From Bacillota bacterium (GTDB taxonomy: Bacteria > Bacillota > Clostridia > Christensenellales > Christensenellaceae): a stretch of DNA of 64,000 nt. The notes under the pieces were generated by a model. It did not search any database. It was not told where the DNA came from and saw nothing but the letters and a program-made list of their open reading frames with translations. A program made the translations under genes and the position numbers. The stretch spans positions 248,001 through 312,000 of the forward strand of contig JAEWMJ010000006.1 of NCBI GenBank assembly GCA_023393165.1. Reading direction: 5' to 3'. Positions 16,962-24,258 of the stretch are shown piece by piece (position 1 is the first letter of the stretch; every line of letters begins with the position of its first letter).

Positions 16962-16990
16962 ATTATAGCATCGTAATCCCATTGATGCAA
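16962..16990 (-). promoter_or_regulatory. Sigma-A promoter of the polymerase operon
   Basis: On the minus strand TTGCAT (16985-16990), a 17-bp spacer and TATAAT (16962-16967) lie about 50 bp upstream of the polymerase start. Confidence 0.75.
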
Positions 16991-17041
16991 CGGAAACAAA
17001 TGGAAAATATCCTATAAATGCAACGAAAAATGGCGGTATGT

Positions 17042-17069
17042 TTGCTGATTCATGGAAAGATGTTATAAT
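17042..17069 (+). promoter_or_regulatory. Sigma-A promoter of the NERD-domain gene
   Basis: TTGCTG (17042-17047), a 16-bp spacer and a perfect TATAAT (17064-17069) stand about 48 bp before the start codon. Confidence 0.7.
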
Positions 17070-17116
17070 GGCTGTAAGCGCTTAAGCGGCGTGTTAGGCA
17101 GGAGGACGAAAGGGAA

Positions 17117-17788
17117 ATGAACTCACCTTGGGTTTTTGTTGTTTTAATAATCGTTGCACTGATTTCGCTGATGATGAGGCTGAGGGTGGTACAGAGACGC
17201 AACAGAAATTACAGCAGATCCGGTATCAAAACAAATTTTGGCAGGCCTTATTTTGACAGGCGCAACAGCCTTGAATACCACGTATCCTGCCTGCTGAAAG
17301 AGCTCGAAGGGGAAAAAAGGACGCTTTCAAACCTCCGCATACCGTATGGAGATGGGACTGATGCGGCAATCGATCTTCTGATGGCGCATACGACCGGCCT
17401 TTATGTGTTTCTGTTTAAAGACTACGGCGGCCGGATGGCGGGGGACGAGGTGGATGCAGAATGGATACTGACTTTCCCAAACGGCAGAAAGGAAACATTC
17501 CCAAATCCGGTAAGACTGGCGGGCATCTCTGTGCGGGCGCTGAAGGCTAAGCTCGGGGATATGCGGGACATACCCTGCTGCGTATATCTTATCTTCGGAG
17601 ACCGCTGCCAGATGCATAATATTACGGATACTTCCCTGAATGCCAAAACGCTCAAAAAAAACGAGCTGGAACCGGCCCTCAGGGAGGATATCGCGGAGGG
17701 GCGCTGCACGCTCTCCAACCAGGAATTAGACGAAATATACCAACGGATAAAAGGTTATTCGCGCGGCAATCTGAAAATATATTATTAA
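17117..17788 (+). CDS. Membrane-anchored NERD-domain protein
   Basis: The 223-residue protein has one N-terminal membrane helix (about 4-22), a basic stretch, then a NERD (nuclease-related) domain at about 50-175. The core AAIDLLMAHTTGLYVFLFKDYGGRMAG follows the NERD pattern (D-hxxh-xxxGhhhhchKxYxG) with acidic and lysine residues that would form a PD-(D/E)XK-like site. EVDAEWILTFPNG continues the fold. The C-terminal tail is charged. The family is predicted to have nuclease or DNA-processing activity, but few members are characterised. The start ATG follows GGCAGGAGGACGAAAGGGAA. No neighbour gives a specific role. Confidence 0.8.
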   Translation: MNSPWVFVVLIIVALISLMMRLRVVQRRNRNYSRSGIKTNFGRPYFDRRNSLEYHVSCLLKELEGEKRTLSNLRIPYGDGTDAAIDLLMAHTTGLYVFLFKDYGGRMAGDEVDAEWILTFPNGRKETFPNPVRLAGISVRALKAKLGDMRDIPCCVYLIFGDRCQMHNITDTSLNAKTLKKNELEPALREDIAEGRCTLSNQELDEIYQRIKGYSRGNLKIYY

Positions 17789-17904
17789 ATATAAATTGAA
17801 AAAAAACAGCTCGAATATTATTATAATATTAGAAATAATATTAGAAAAAAATATTTGGGGCAGGCGGCCGGATCAGGGTTGTAGCCGCGCGGAGAGGGGA
17901 AAAG

Positions 17905-18393
17905 ATGCTGAAAAAAAAGGAATGGCTTGAGCCGGTGGTCAAACAGGAAGAATTGCTGGTGTTCGATAAGTTTGACAGGGAAGACGTACTGGCTCTCGGT
18001 TTAAGAATCATCGATCTTGCGAAAACCAGGTACGGCCACGGTGTGGCTGTCCGCATTGTATCGGATGGAGCCACTACTTTTTATCATATGATGGATGGTT
18101 CTTCACTTGAAAATAATTGGTGGATAAATAAAAAGTTGAATACATGCCAAAAAACAGGCGTAAGCTCCATGAGGGCGGCCCTGGAGTTCGAATTTGGGGT
18201 AAGGAAACCCGAGGAATGGACTCGCAACGAAGGAAATTACGTGCTGTGCGGCGGCTGCATGCCGGTAAGGCTGAAGAACGGCGAGATTGCCGGATATGCG
18301 TTGGTATCCGCGCTGCCTCATGAAAAAGACCATCAGCTCCTGGCCGACGCCATGGCGGAATACCTGGGAGTTAAGATTCCCTCTATCATTTAG
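17905..18393 (+). CDS. UPF0303/HbpS-like (DUF336) protein
   Basis: The 162-residue protein matches the UPF0303 subgroup of the heme-degrading HbpS-like fold. DVLALGLRIIDLAKTRYGHGVAVRIV forms the first helix-strand unit, DNNWW/NNWWINKKLNTC marks the centre, and GGCMPVRLKNGEIAGYALVSALPHEKDHQLLADAMAEYLG is the diagnostic Gly-rich strand-turn-helix. Relatives bind heme, cobalamin or related ligands or assist other proteins; most are uncharacterised. The start follows GAGGGGAAAAG. It is followed 14 bp later by a small gene and then a terminator, so the two are probably co-transcribed. Confidence 0.82.
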   Translation: MLKKKEWLEPVVKQEELLVFDKFDREDVLALGLRIIDLAKTRYGHGVAVRIVSDGATTFYHMMDGSSLENNWWINKKLNTCQKTGVSSMRAALEFEFGVRKPEEWTRNEGNYVLCGGCMPVRLKNGEIAGYALVSALPHEKDHQLLADAMAEYLGVKIPSII

Positions 18394-18407
18394 CCGGAGG
18401 TTTTGTG

Positions 18408-18680
18408 ATGCTGTTCTGGAAACGGAAGGAAGTTTTTATGGGAGCTTCTCTGGAAGCGTATGCCGCCGTGCGCCAAAAACTCGCCGCGGCGGGTATCCGT
18501 TATGATATAAAAGCGGTAAACCGTTTTGGTTCTCTTGGGGGCGGCGGCGCGACCAACTATTCCAGGGCAATAGTAAGTTCCATGGGCCAGCGTACCGAAT
18601 ATATGAACCTGTTTTATGTGTATGTGGATAAAAAAAATTACGACAGGGCAATGCAGGTCATCAATACGCCCGAGAAATAA
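18408..18680 (+). CDS. Small hypothetical protein
   Basis: The 90-residue frame starts at ATG 18408, seven bases after CCGGAGG; a GTG directly upstream is a weaker alternative. The N-terminus (MLFWKRKEVFMGASLEAYAAVRQKLAAAGIRYDIKAV) and the C-terminus (NLFYVYVDKKNYDRAMQVI) frame a Gly-rich loop. The pattern strand, helix, strand, loop, strand, helix resembles small ferredoxin-like (DUF2007-type) proteins that begin with a residue-swapping helix and end with YDxA. I do not name a function. It is likely co-transcribed with the UPF0303 gene. Confidence 0.65.
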   Translation: MLFWKRKEVFMGASLEAYAAVRQKLAAAGIRYDIKAVNRFGSLGGGGATNYSRAIVSSMGQRTEYMNLFYVYVDKKNYDRAMQVINTPEK

Positions 18681-18688
18681 ACGATGAA

Positions 18689-18717
18689 AACCGTCCGCGG
18701 CTGCGGGCGGTTCTTTT
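18689..18717 (+). terminator. Intrinsic terminator
   Basis: AACCGTCCGC pairs with GCGGGCGGTT (one G-T pair) around GGCT and is followed by CTTTTATG. Confidence 0.75.
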
Positions 18718-18786
18718 ATGAACGGCCTTTCAATACTACTGAATCATAGCCTGCAAGCATATATAAGGAAAATTAACAGAAAACGG

Positions 18787-18815
18787 TTGACATATATCGA
18801 TCATCTATATAATAT
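18787..18815 (+). promoter_or_regulatory. Promoter of the PadR operon
   Basis: A perfect -35 box TTGACA (18787-18792) is 17 bp from TAATAT (18810-18815), with an overlapping TATAAT at 18808-18813. The whole promoter is embedded in the palindrome at 18792-18837, so repressor binding would block it. Confidence 0.75.
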
Positions 18816-18837
18816 TATATGTAGATGATCGATATAT
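18792..18837. promoter_or_regulatory. Long palindromic operator, probable PadR autoregulatory site
   Basis: A 16-bp arm ATATATCGATCATCTA (18792-18807) is repeated in perfect inversion as TAGATGATCGATATAT (18822-18837). The 14-bp centre is itself largely palindromic (TATAATATTATA). It covers the -10 region and start site of the PadR gene. PadR dimers bind such AT-rich inverted repeats by family precedent. Confidence 0.8.
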
Positions 18838-18843
18838 AAGGGG

Positions 18844-19197
18844 GTGGAGAAAATAAAGATCGATAAAAGCCTGTTGGCTGGAAGCACGTCGCTGTTGATA
18901 CTGAAGCTGCTCGAAGAATCGGATATGTATGGATATCAGATGATTGAGACTCTTTCGGCAAGATCGGAAAAGGTATTTGAACTGAAGGCGGGCACGCTGT
19001 ATCCGCTGTTGCATACGCTTGAGCAAAAAGGGCTGGTGGATGCATACGAAAAAGAAGAAGCCGCCCGTGTGAGAAGATATTACAGTCTTACGCGCAAAGG
19101 AAAGCATTATTTGCACGAAAAGGAAGCCGAATGGCGGGAATACGCATCGGCGGTCAACCGTGTATTGGGAGGGTTCAGAAATGCAGAAGGCGTTTGA
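18844..19197 (+). CDS. PadR family transcriptional regulator
   Basis: The 117-residue protein starts at GTG 18844 next to AAGGGG; spacing is tight but no better start gives the conserved N-terminus IDKSLLAGSTSLLILKLLEE. Winged-helix motifs SDMYGYQMIETLS, ELKAGTLYPLLHTLEQKGLV and RRYYSLTRKGKHYL are textbook PadR. The family represses neighbouring membrane-protein or stress genes and often itself. The operator at 18792-18837 overlaps its promoter. The stop codon lies inside the next gene (17-bp overlap), so both are translated together. Confidence 0.93.
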   Translation: MEKIKIDKSLLAGSTSLLILKLLEESDMYGYQMIETLSARSEKVFELKAGTLYPLLHTLEQKGLVDAYEKEEAARVRRYYSLTRKGKHYLHEKEAEWREYASAVNRVLGGFRNAEGV

Positions 19198-20485
19198 AGA
19201 ATATATCGGCCAGGTATGCCAGCAGGTACGCTGCAAAAAAGCGCACGAGGGCATTCGGGAAGAGCTTTTAAGCCATCTGGAAGACCAGGCGGAGGCATAT
19301 ACGGCGGTACGCGGGATGGACCCGGAGAAAGCGCAGGAGGAAGCCGTACGGCAGATGGGCGATCCGGTGCTTGTGGGGGGACAACTGGACGCGGCGCACC
19401 GCCCAAGGCCGGAATGGTCTGTACTGACGCTTGCGTTTCTGCTGATGGCGGGTGGCATAGTATTGCAGGTACTGGTGCTCTCGGGCTCACGTTTTCAGCA
19501 GGAACTTGACTGGATGGCCTACGGTATTCCGGTCGGGGCGGTTGCATTATTGATTATCTATTTTCTGGACTACACCATGTTGGCAAAAATGCCGCTGCTT
19601 GCTTTTTTAGGTATTGCAGGAGTGTGCTTTTTGCTGCTTCTCAGGTTTAAAGGGGCACACGGCTTGATTACTCCCTATGTCAGCTATATAGCGCTGCTGT
19701 TTGTACCGGCATTCTGCGGCATATTATACAGCCAAAAAGGAAAGAAATATACCGGCGTTTTGGTTTGTATCCTCTTTATGGCGGTGCCAGCCGTGATATG
19801 TATGGCTGCGCCTAATTATACAACATTGGCAATCGTGTTTGCCTCCTGCGTGATACTGCTTCTTGCGGCTGTGGTGAAAAATTGGTTTTGCGGAAAAAAA
19901 CTTATTTTGGTGCTTATGCTGGCCATTCCCGTCGCGGTATTTGCTTTTGCATATATTTTTTCTTCCACCGGTATGTTTATGCTAGAGCGTTTTATCCATC
20001 TTTTTGATACTTCCGGCAGCTTTTTTATGAGTAAAGTTAAAGATACTTTAGCCGGAGCTCAATGGGTTGGCATGACGTACGCTTGGCCATTCGATGAATC
20101 GTTTGCGCTAAGCATGTCTTTATGGCAGGGCGACCTGATGCTGACGGCGATAATAGGCTTATACGGCTGGTGTGCCGGACTGGCTGTGATCGTTGGGATC
20201 GCGCTGCTGGTATGGCGGCTTTTTGCAGCGGCATGCAGGCAAAAGAACACACTTGGTTTTTTTGTATGCCTGTCGGTGGCCATTTTGATAGCGTTTCAGA
20301 GTATTGTTTTTATTATGGTGAATACCGGACTGATGATGGTGGGGGTACTCTCTTTGCCTCTTATGCTGGGGGGCGGCACAAACCTGGCCGTCAATATGTG
20401 TCTGGTAGGGTTGTTTTTATCGGCTTACAAATACAACGGGATCGTCAGCGATAAAATAATAATGAAACGCAAAATGATTGCGTAA
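19181..20485 (+). CDS. HAAS-domain protein fused to an FtsW/RodA/SpoVE-like (SEDS) membrane domain
   Basis: The start is ATG 19181 behind GGGAGGGTTCAGAA, inside the end of the PadR gene; the protein has 434 residues. Residues 1-70 form a soluble helical HAAS/permease-prefix domain (REELLSHLEDQAEAY, then AQEEAVRQMGDPVLVGGQL) that usually accompanies PadR genes. The rest has about ten membrane helices. Its C-terminal third (WQGDLMLTAIIGLYGWCAG, and MVNTGLMMVGVLSLPLMLGGGTNLAVN) lines up with the SEDS signature, in which GLP-LP-SYGG-S precedes the last helix. The Asp of WQGD sits where SEDS glycosyltransferases carry their essential Asp, but the following GEE is replaced by LYG. Activity as a glycan polymerase is therefore doubtful; a sensor or divergent SEDS role is possible. 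Confidence 0.8.
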   Translation: MQKAFEEYIGQVCQQVRCKKAHEGIREELLSHLEDQAEAYTAVRGMDPEKAQEEAVRQMGDPVLVGGQLDAAHRPRPEWSVLTLAFLLMAGGIVLQVLVLSGSRFQQELDWMAYGIPVGAVALLIIYFLDYTMLAKMPLLAFLGIAGVCFLLLLRFKGAHGLITPYVSYIALLFVPAFCGILYSQKGKKYTGVLVCILFMAVPAVICMAAPNYTTLAIVFASCVILLLAAVVKNWFCGKKLILVLMLAIPVAVFAFAYIFSSTGMFMLERFIHLFDTSGSFFMSKVKDTLAGAQWVGMTYAWPFDESFALSMSLWQGDLMLTAIIGLYGWCAGLAVIVGIALLVWRLFAAACRQKNTLGFFVCLSVAILIAFQSIVFIMVNTGLMMVGVLSLPLMLGGGTNLAVNMCLVGLFLSAYKYNGIVSDKIIMKRKMIA

Positions 20486-20525
20486 TACTGTCTTCTGAAT
20501 CATAAAAAGAATATGGCTTCTGGCG

Positions 20526-20589
20526 AAAGAAAACCTAAATTATGGGTTTTCTTTTAGGTTCCTTTTCTTTTTTCTAAAAGAAAAGGAAC
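20526..20589. repeat. Double-hairpin repeat / terminator, copy 1
   Basis: Two consecutive perfect stems: AAAGAAAACC with GGTTTTCTTT (20526-20554), then GTTCCTTTTCTTTT, loop TTCT, AAAAGAAAAGGAAC (20558-20589). The same arrangement, with the same TTCT loop, recurs at 55786-55895, so it is a dispersed family. Both copies lie at the 3' ends of genes and can terminate transcription in both directions. Confidence 0.8.
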
Positions 20590-20591
20590 AA

Positions 20592-21263
20592 TTATTTTAT
20601 TATCTGCTTTCCGGAACATAAAGGGCACACGGCCATGCAAATGCCGCACACCGCGCCGCGGCCGATGTCGCGGTAAGCTTTTTTCATATAATTGCTGCAT
20701 TTTTTTGCATCCAGAAGTTCGTCCCGAGGGACGCCCGGTTCCCAGGACGTGCCGGTCAGCGCGCCGCAGGGGCATTTTTGGACGCAGATTCCGCAATTTA
20801 TGCAGGGATTTTCGCACATTGACCCGGCCTTGACAGGGTAATCCGTCAGCACGGTTGAAAGGCGCAGCGCGGGGCCGTGTTTGTTTGAAACAAACAACGC
20901 GTTCTGGCCGATGCCGCCAAGCCCAGAGAGCACCGCGGCCATTTTGTGTGAAAAAAGCGCCCGGATCCCGTCCGAGTCCACGGTCTGTGAGGCGGGGACG
21001 TATACCGCATTATATCCGCCGCTCTCTATTTCCAGCACGAGGCGGAGCGCCGTCTGGTCCAAAAAGGCGTTTGTCGTACGGTAAGTATGAAAATAAGTAT
21101 GAGTAGGCCCTTCCTCTATAGATGCTACTATCGGTTTGGGAAGCGGAACGCCCAGGCTGACCGCGTAGGGAAGATGGGGAAAAGGGCGGTACCGGGGAGG
21201 TATTTCGCAAAAACCGAAATGATCGATCCCTGATTCGTTCAGAAATTTTTCTATTGTATCCAT
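20592..21263 (-). CDS. QueG-like 4Fe-4S double-cluster protein
   Basis: The 223-residue protein resembles the C-terminal half of epoxyqueuosine-reductase-like proteins but is shorter than true QueG (about 300-380 residues) and shows no clear cobalamin-binding part. Two [4Fe-4S] motifs are present: CENPCINCGICVQKCPCGALTG near 150-170, and a second group CSNY...CGICMAVCPLC near 189-217. The Gly-rich SGLGGIGQNALFVSNKHG near 112-130 is conserved in the group. Uncharacterised relatives in anaerobes are annotated as reductases or ferredoxin-domain proteins. It begins at ATG 21263, overlapping the cupin stop by one base (TGATG), so it is translationally coupled and likely shares its regulation. Confidence 0.82.
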   Translation of the reverse strand: MDTIEKFLNESGIDHFGFCEIPPRYRPFPHLPYAVSLGVPLPKPIVASIEEGPTHTYFHTYRTTNAFLDQTALRLVLEIESGGYNAVYVPASQTVDSDGIRALFSHKMAAVLSGLGGIGQNALFVSNKHGPALRLSTVLTDYPVKAGSMCENPCINCGICVQKCPCGALTGTSWEPGVPRDELLDAKKCSNYMKKAYRDIGRGAVCGICMAVCPLCSGKQIIK

Positions 21264-21607
21264 CAGCCTTTTATGATAACCCCAATCAGTTCCAGCGGTT
21301 CTTCGCCCGCGCAGCGGATGGAGTGGCTGCCGTTCATTGTTGCGCAGGAATCTCCGGCCTCAAGCTCTATCCGTTTGCCGTTATCGGTCATCTCTGCCCG
21401 GCCTGAAAGGATATAGAATATTTCCGCTTCGCCCGTGTGTTCATGCTCCCCAATCGAGCAGCCCGGTTCAATGGTGATGCGGGCAATCATCCTGCAGTTG
21501 GCCGGCAGATTTTCGTTTTGCAGGATATGGTGGATAAGGATGCTTCCGTCTCCGCCCCGCATATGTTCCCTTATCTGGTCGATCTGGTCAGTTTTCGCTA
21601 TCTTCAT
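21263..21607 (-). CDS. Small cupin-domain protein
   Basis: The best start is ATG 21607 behind CGGGAGGAAAAGTT, giving 114 residues; an upstream ATG at 21667 has no ribosome binding site and falls within the promoter. The single cupin has motif 1 GCSIGEHEHTGEAEIFYILSG (metal ligands His, His, Glu) near 52-72, and motif 2 LEAGDSCATMNGSHSIRC (third His) near 84-101. Such one-domain cupins bind a divalent metal and may be isomerases, dioxygenases or ligand sensors; no activity can be assigned. It is the first gene of an operon with the QueG-like protein. Confidence 0.88.
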   Translation of the reverse strand: MKIAKTDQIDQIREHMRGGDGSILIHHILQNENLPANCRMIARITIEPGCSIGEHEHTGEAEIFYILSGRAEMTDNGKRIELEAGDSCATMNGSHSIRCAGEEPLELIGVIIKG

Positions 21608-21638
21608 AACTTTTCCTCCCGTGTATCCCGTTTTTTCC

Positions 21639-21667
21639 AGTATAGTGCATATAGAAATCATTTTCAA
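21639..21667 (-). promoter_or_regulatory. Sigma-A promoter of the cupin operon
   Basis: On the minus strand TTGAAA (21662-21667), 17 bp, TATACT (21639-21644), about 32 bp upstream of the chosen start. The remainder of 21668-21921 has no gene; an AACCGGTT palindrome near 21808 may be an operator for the next gene. Confidence 0.7.
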
Positions 21668-21921
21668 CGTTCATGTTGCCGGCAAAAACCCGTTGCCTGA
21701 GTTATTTTTCCGCTCAAGCAATTCAACTTTTAAAATTTACTGTGCAAAAAAAGGATTTATATGATATGTGTCGAATTATTAAATCAGCAGCAACTTAACC
21801 GATTAAGCATAACCGGTTTTTGATATATTTTTAAAAAATATTATTCATAACAGCTTAGAATGCTTAGGCATTTTATCATTTTTTGGATTTTAATAAAAAA
21901 TATAATAAGGAGGATACGACT

Positions 21922-22770
21922 ATGGCCATTCATCTTGGCATGCATGCGGACAACTGGAGGGAGCGTTCGGGCAGTTTTGAGCTGGCGCTGGAGTCCGCAG
22001 TTCTGCACAAACTGGAACACATTGAGGCGGGGATGATTCACGGAAATTATTTTATCAGCGCAATGGGGTATGAACCCAGTCTCTCCACCGAACAAAACCC
22101 GATGGCTATCCGCCGGCTGGTGGAAAGCAAGGGGATCCGTATATCCATGGTGGACGGTTCTTTCCCGATGATGGGACCCAGGGGAGCATTCTACGGCGTG
22201 CAGTATTGCTGCCAGTCCATCCGTTTTGCACACGATCTGGGCTGTCCCAAGGTTGACAGTACGGATTCGGGCAAGGAACTGGATATGCCCAGAGACGAAG
22301 TGTATAAAATCACAGTTATGAACTATACGGAAATATTAAAATGGGCTGAAGATTATAAAATAATCGTTTGTGTGGAGCCGCACGGACCTTATACCGGAGA
22401 TCCCGATTTCATGATCAAACTGATGAAACATTTCGACAGCGAATACCTGCGCGTGAACTTTGATACGGGAAACACATTCATTCAGGGACATACCCCGGTT
22501 GAATATCTGAAATTCTTGGGCAAGTACGTTGTATCCTCGCATATAAAGGATGTGGATGCAGGCCTCGCCGCTGCGGTACGCGGGGAGGAAACGGGGATCC
22601 CGTGTTCGCCCGTGTATATCGGACAGGGCGTGAACGCAGAAAATATCCGGGATTGCTTCAAATACTGGAAGGAAACCGGATGGGACGGGGATGTTTCCAT
22701 TGAATGCAACGGCAGCGAAGAGAACATTGCAAAGAGCGTAGAGTGGCTGCGCAATGTAATAGCAGAATAA
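21922..22770 (+). CDS. Sugar phosphate isomerase/epimerase-like TIM-barrel protein
   Basis: The start is ATG 21922 behind ATAAGGAGGATACGACT, giving 282 residues. The AP-endonuclease-2-like barrel is recognisable by KLEHIEAGM near 30-40, VDSTDSGKELDMP, VCVEPHGPYTGD (metal Glu), RVNFDTGNTF (Asp) and SSHIKDVD (His, Asp), and the C-terminal VSIECNGSEEN (Glu). This is the usual metal-site order of xylose-isomerase-like epimerases. It is the first gene of the long catabolic region but has its own terminator (22802-22863), so it is probably a separate transcript. Candidate reactions are ketose 3-epimerisation or 3-keto-glycoside processing; neither is proven. Confidence 0.85.
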   Translation: MAIHLGMHADNWRERSGSFELALESAVLHKLEHIEAGMIHGNYFISAMGYEPSLSTEQNPMAIRRLVESKGIRISMVDGSFPMMGPRGAFYGVQYCCQSIRFAHDLGCPKVDSTDSGKELDMPRDEVYKITVMNYTEILKWAEDYKIIVCVEPHGPYTGDPDFMIKLMKHFDSEYLRVNFDTGNTFIQGHTPVEYLKFLGKYVVSSHIKDVDAGLAAAVRGEETGIPCSPVYIGQGVNAENIRDCFKYWKETGWDGDVSIECNGSEENIAKSVEWLRNVIAE

Positions 22771-22801
22771 TTCAGTTTTCAATACGGTTTAAGATTTAAA
22801 G

Positions 22802-22863
22802 AGAGGTATTCGCGGCGGATTCTTGGGGGGAAACCGCCGGGTGAATATCTTTCTTTATTTTTT
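22802..22863 (+). terminator. Intrinsic terminator
   Basis: AGGTATTCGCGGCGG pairs imperfectly with CCGCCGGGTGAATATCT and a T-rich tract follows. It separates the first isomerase from the main catabolic operon. Confidence 0.7.
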
Positions 22864-23032
22864 CTCCTGCGTTTTTGTTCAATTTTTCAGGAAAGGCATA
22901 TTCACGCTATGAAAGGCATAAATTTCTTTAAGCATGTATGTTTTAATGATTTAATCAAGCGCAATTGACTTAAAAAAAGAGTATGTAATTATTTGTTAAA
23001 TCCATTGGAATAAATATTTAAACAAATACTCT

Positions 23033-23072
23033 TTACACAAAAACAGATACGGTTACACAAAAGCAAATATAA
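23033..23072 (+). promoter_or_regulatory. Tandem 20-bp direct repeats, candidate activator sites
   Basis: TTACACAAAAACAGATA (from 23033) recurs as TTACACAAAAGCAAATA (from 23053), exactly 20 bp apart, two helical turns, so a regulator would bind the same DNA face twice. A partial inverted half (TTTTGTGTCA) follows near 23085. They lie just upstream of a promoter with a weak -35. An ATTTGTTAAAT/ATTTAAACAAAT inverted repeat lies further upstream (about 22991-23027). Confidence 0.5.
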
Positions 23073-23096
23073 CAGCCGCATTTTTTTGTGTCACTC

Positions 23097-23125
23097 AAAA
23101 GCACATAAGTAAAGCAGGTTATAAT
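23097..23125 (+). promoter_or_regulatory. Candidate promoter of the main catabolic operon
   Basis: TATAAT at 23120-23125 has a poor -35 (AAAAGC) at the right distance, which suggests dependence on an activator bound at the direct repeats just upstream. The start codon of the first gene is at 23242. Confidence 0.45.
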
Positions 23126-23241
23126 TTCCCGGAGAAAAGTATCCGCATTATTTATTACAAAAGGTGTCAATAAAACAGGAATTTTGGCAGACGCTTCTTT
23201 CGTATTGCTTATTTTTAAAAATTAAACGGAGGTTGTTTTAT

Positions 23242-24240
23242 ATGGAAACGGTAAGAATCGGCGTTATCGGCCTGGGATGGTTCGGCGAGATGCATGTGGA
23301 TACCTACCGTGGCGTTCACGGGGCAAAGGTTATTGCAGTATGCACCCGCAGGCCGGACCGGCTGGCGGAAGTCGCTCAAAAATATGATGTCCCGAAAACA
23401 TACAGGGATTACAATGATCTTCTGGCCGACCCGGAGGTGGACGCGGTATCTATCTGTACGCACGCAAAAGACCATTTGGCGCCTATGCTGGCGGCGATGC
23501 GTTCCGGGAAGCATGTACTCCTGGAAAAGCCGATGTCTGTGAGCCCGGAGGAATGCAGCCAAATCCTTGCGGCGTCCAAAAGCTGCAACCAGAATCTGAT
23601 GGTGGGGCATATTTGCCGGTTTGAAAACAATTACGCCATCGCGAGGGAGGAGATCAGAAACGGGCGCATAGGCGATATCCTGTCCATTTACAGCCGCAGG
23701 AACGTGGGCGCCGCGCGCGCGAATTCACATTTATTCGTGGTGTCATCCATAAGCGGCGACGCTGTGCATGACATTGACATCATGAACTGGATGGTGGGAG
23801 CCAGGGCAAAAAGCGTGTATGCGATGGCGCGTACCGCTGCGGACGTGCCTAATCCGGACGTCGGCTGGGTCAATATAAAATATGCAAACGGTTCCTTGGG
23901 CGTTGCCGAAAGCCAGTGGACGCTGCCCGGCGGATCGCCGTACGCCATCGATCAAAAAATGGAGATCATGGGCACCAGGGGCGTTATTTACATCTGCGAT
24001 CCGGCCCAGCCGTTGGTGATAGACGACGGAACGCGGCGTGAAATCCCGGATACGGTATACTGGCCGGTTGTACACGGACGGCGGGCGGGGGCGCTGCACA
24101 CCGAACTGCAGTATTTTGTGGACTGCATTATAAAAGGCGTAAAGCCCAATATCACCACCCTGGAGGAATCCGGGGAAGTGATCCGTATATGCACGGTCGC
24201 CGAGGAATCCGCGCGAACCGACAGGGTAATCATGCTCTGA
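23242..24240 (+). CDS. Gfo/Idh/MocA family oxidoreductase
   Basis: Start ATG 23242 follows AAACGGAGGTTGTTTTAT and yields 332 residues; an upstream in-frame start would add an unconserved extension. The N-terminal Rossmann fold shows RIGVIGLGWFGEMHVDTY (GxGxxG variant), and the family signature EKPMSV near 97-102 contains the catalytic-region Lys. The C-terminal domain carries SGDAVHDIDIMNWMVG with the His/Asp of the active site. Members oxidise or reduce sugar hydroxyls with NAD(P) (inositol, glucose 3-position, amino sugars). It begins an operon with the M24 and M20 hydrolases and the transporter, suggesting oxidation of an imported glycoside or sugar. Confidence 0.9.
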   Translation: METVRIGVIGLGWFGEMHVDTYRGVHGAKVIAVCTRRPDRLAEVAQKYDVPKTYRDYNDLLADPEVDAVSICTHAKDHLAPMLAAMRSGKHVLLEKPMSVSPEECSQILAASKSCNQNLMVGHICRFENNYAIAREEIRNGRIGDILSIYSRRNVGAARANSHLFVVSSISGDAVHDIDIMNWMVGARAKSVYAMARTAADVPNPDVGWVNIKYANGSLGVAESQWTLPGGSPYAIDQKMEIMGTRGVIYICDPAQPLVIDDGTRREIPDTVYWPVVHGRRAGALHTELQYFVDCIIKGVKPNITTLEESGEVIRICTVAEESARTDRVIML

Positions 24241-24258
24241 ATCGGAAGGAGAAAAGGT

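Noticed and set aside
16912..17000. LexA/SOS box in the polymerase operon promoter
   Set aside because: I looked for GAACnnnnGTTC-type sites and found none; only a sigma-A promoter is supported.
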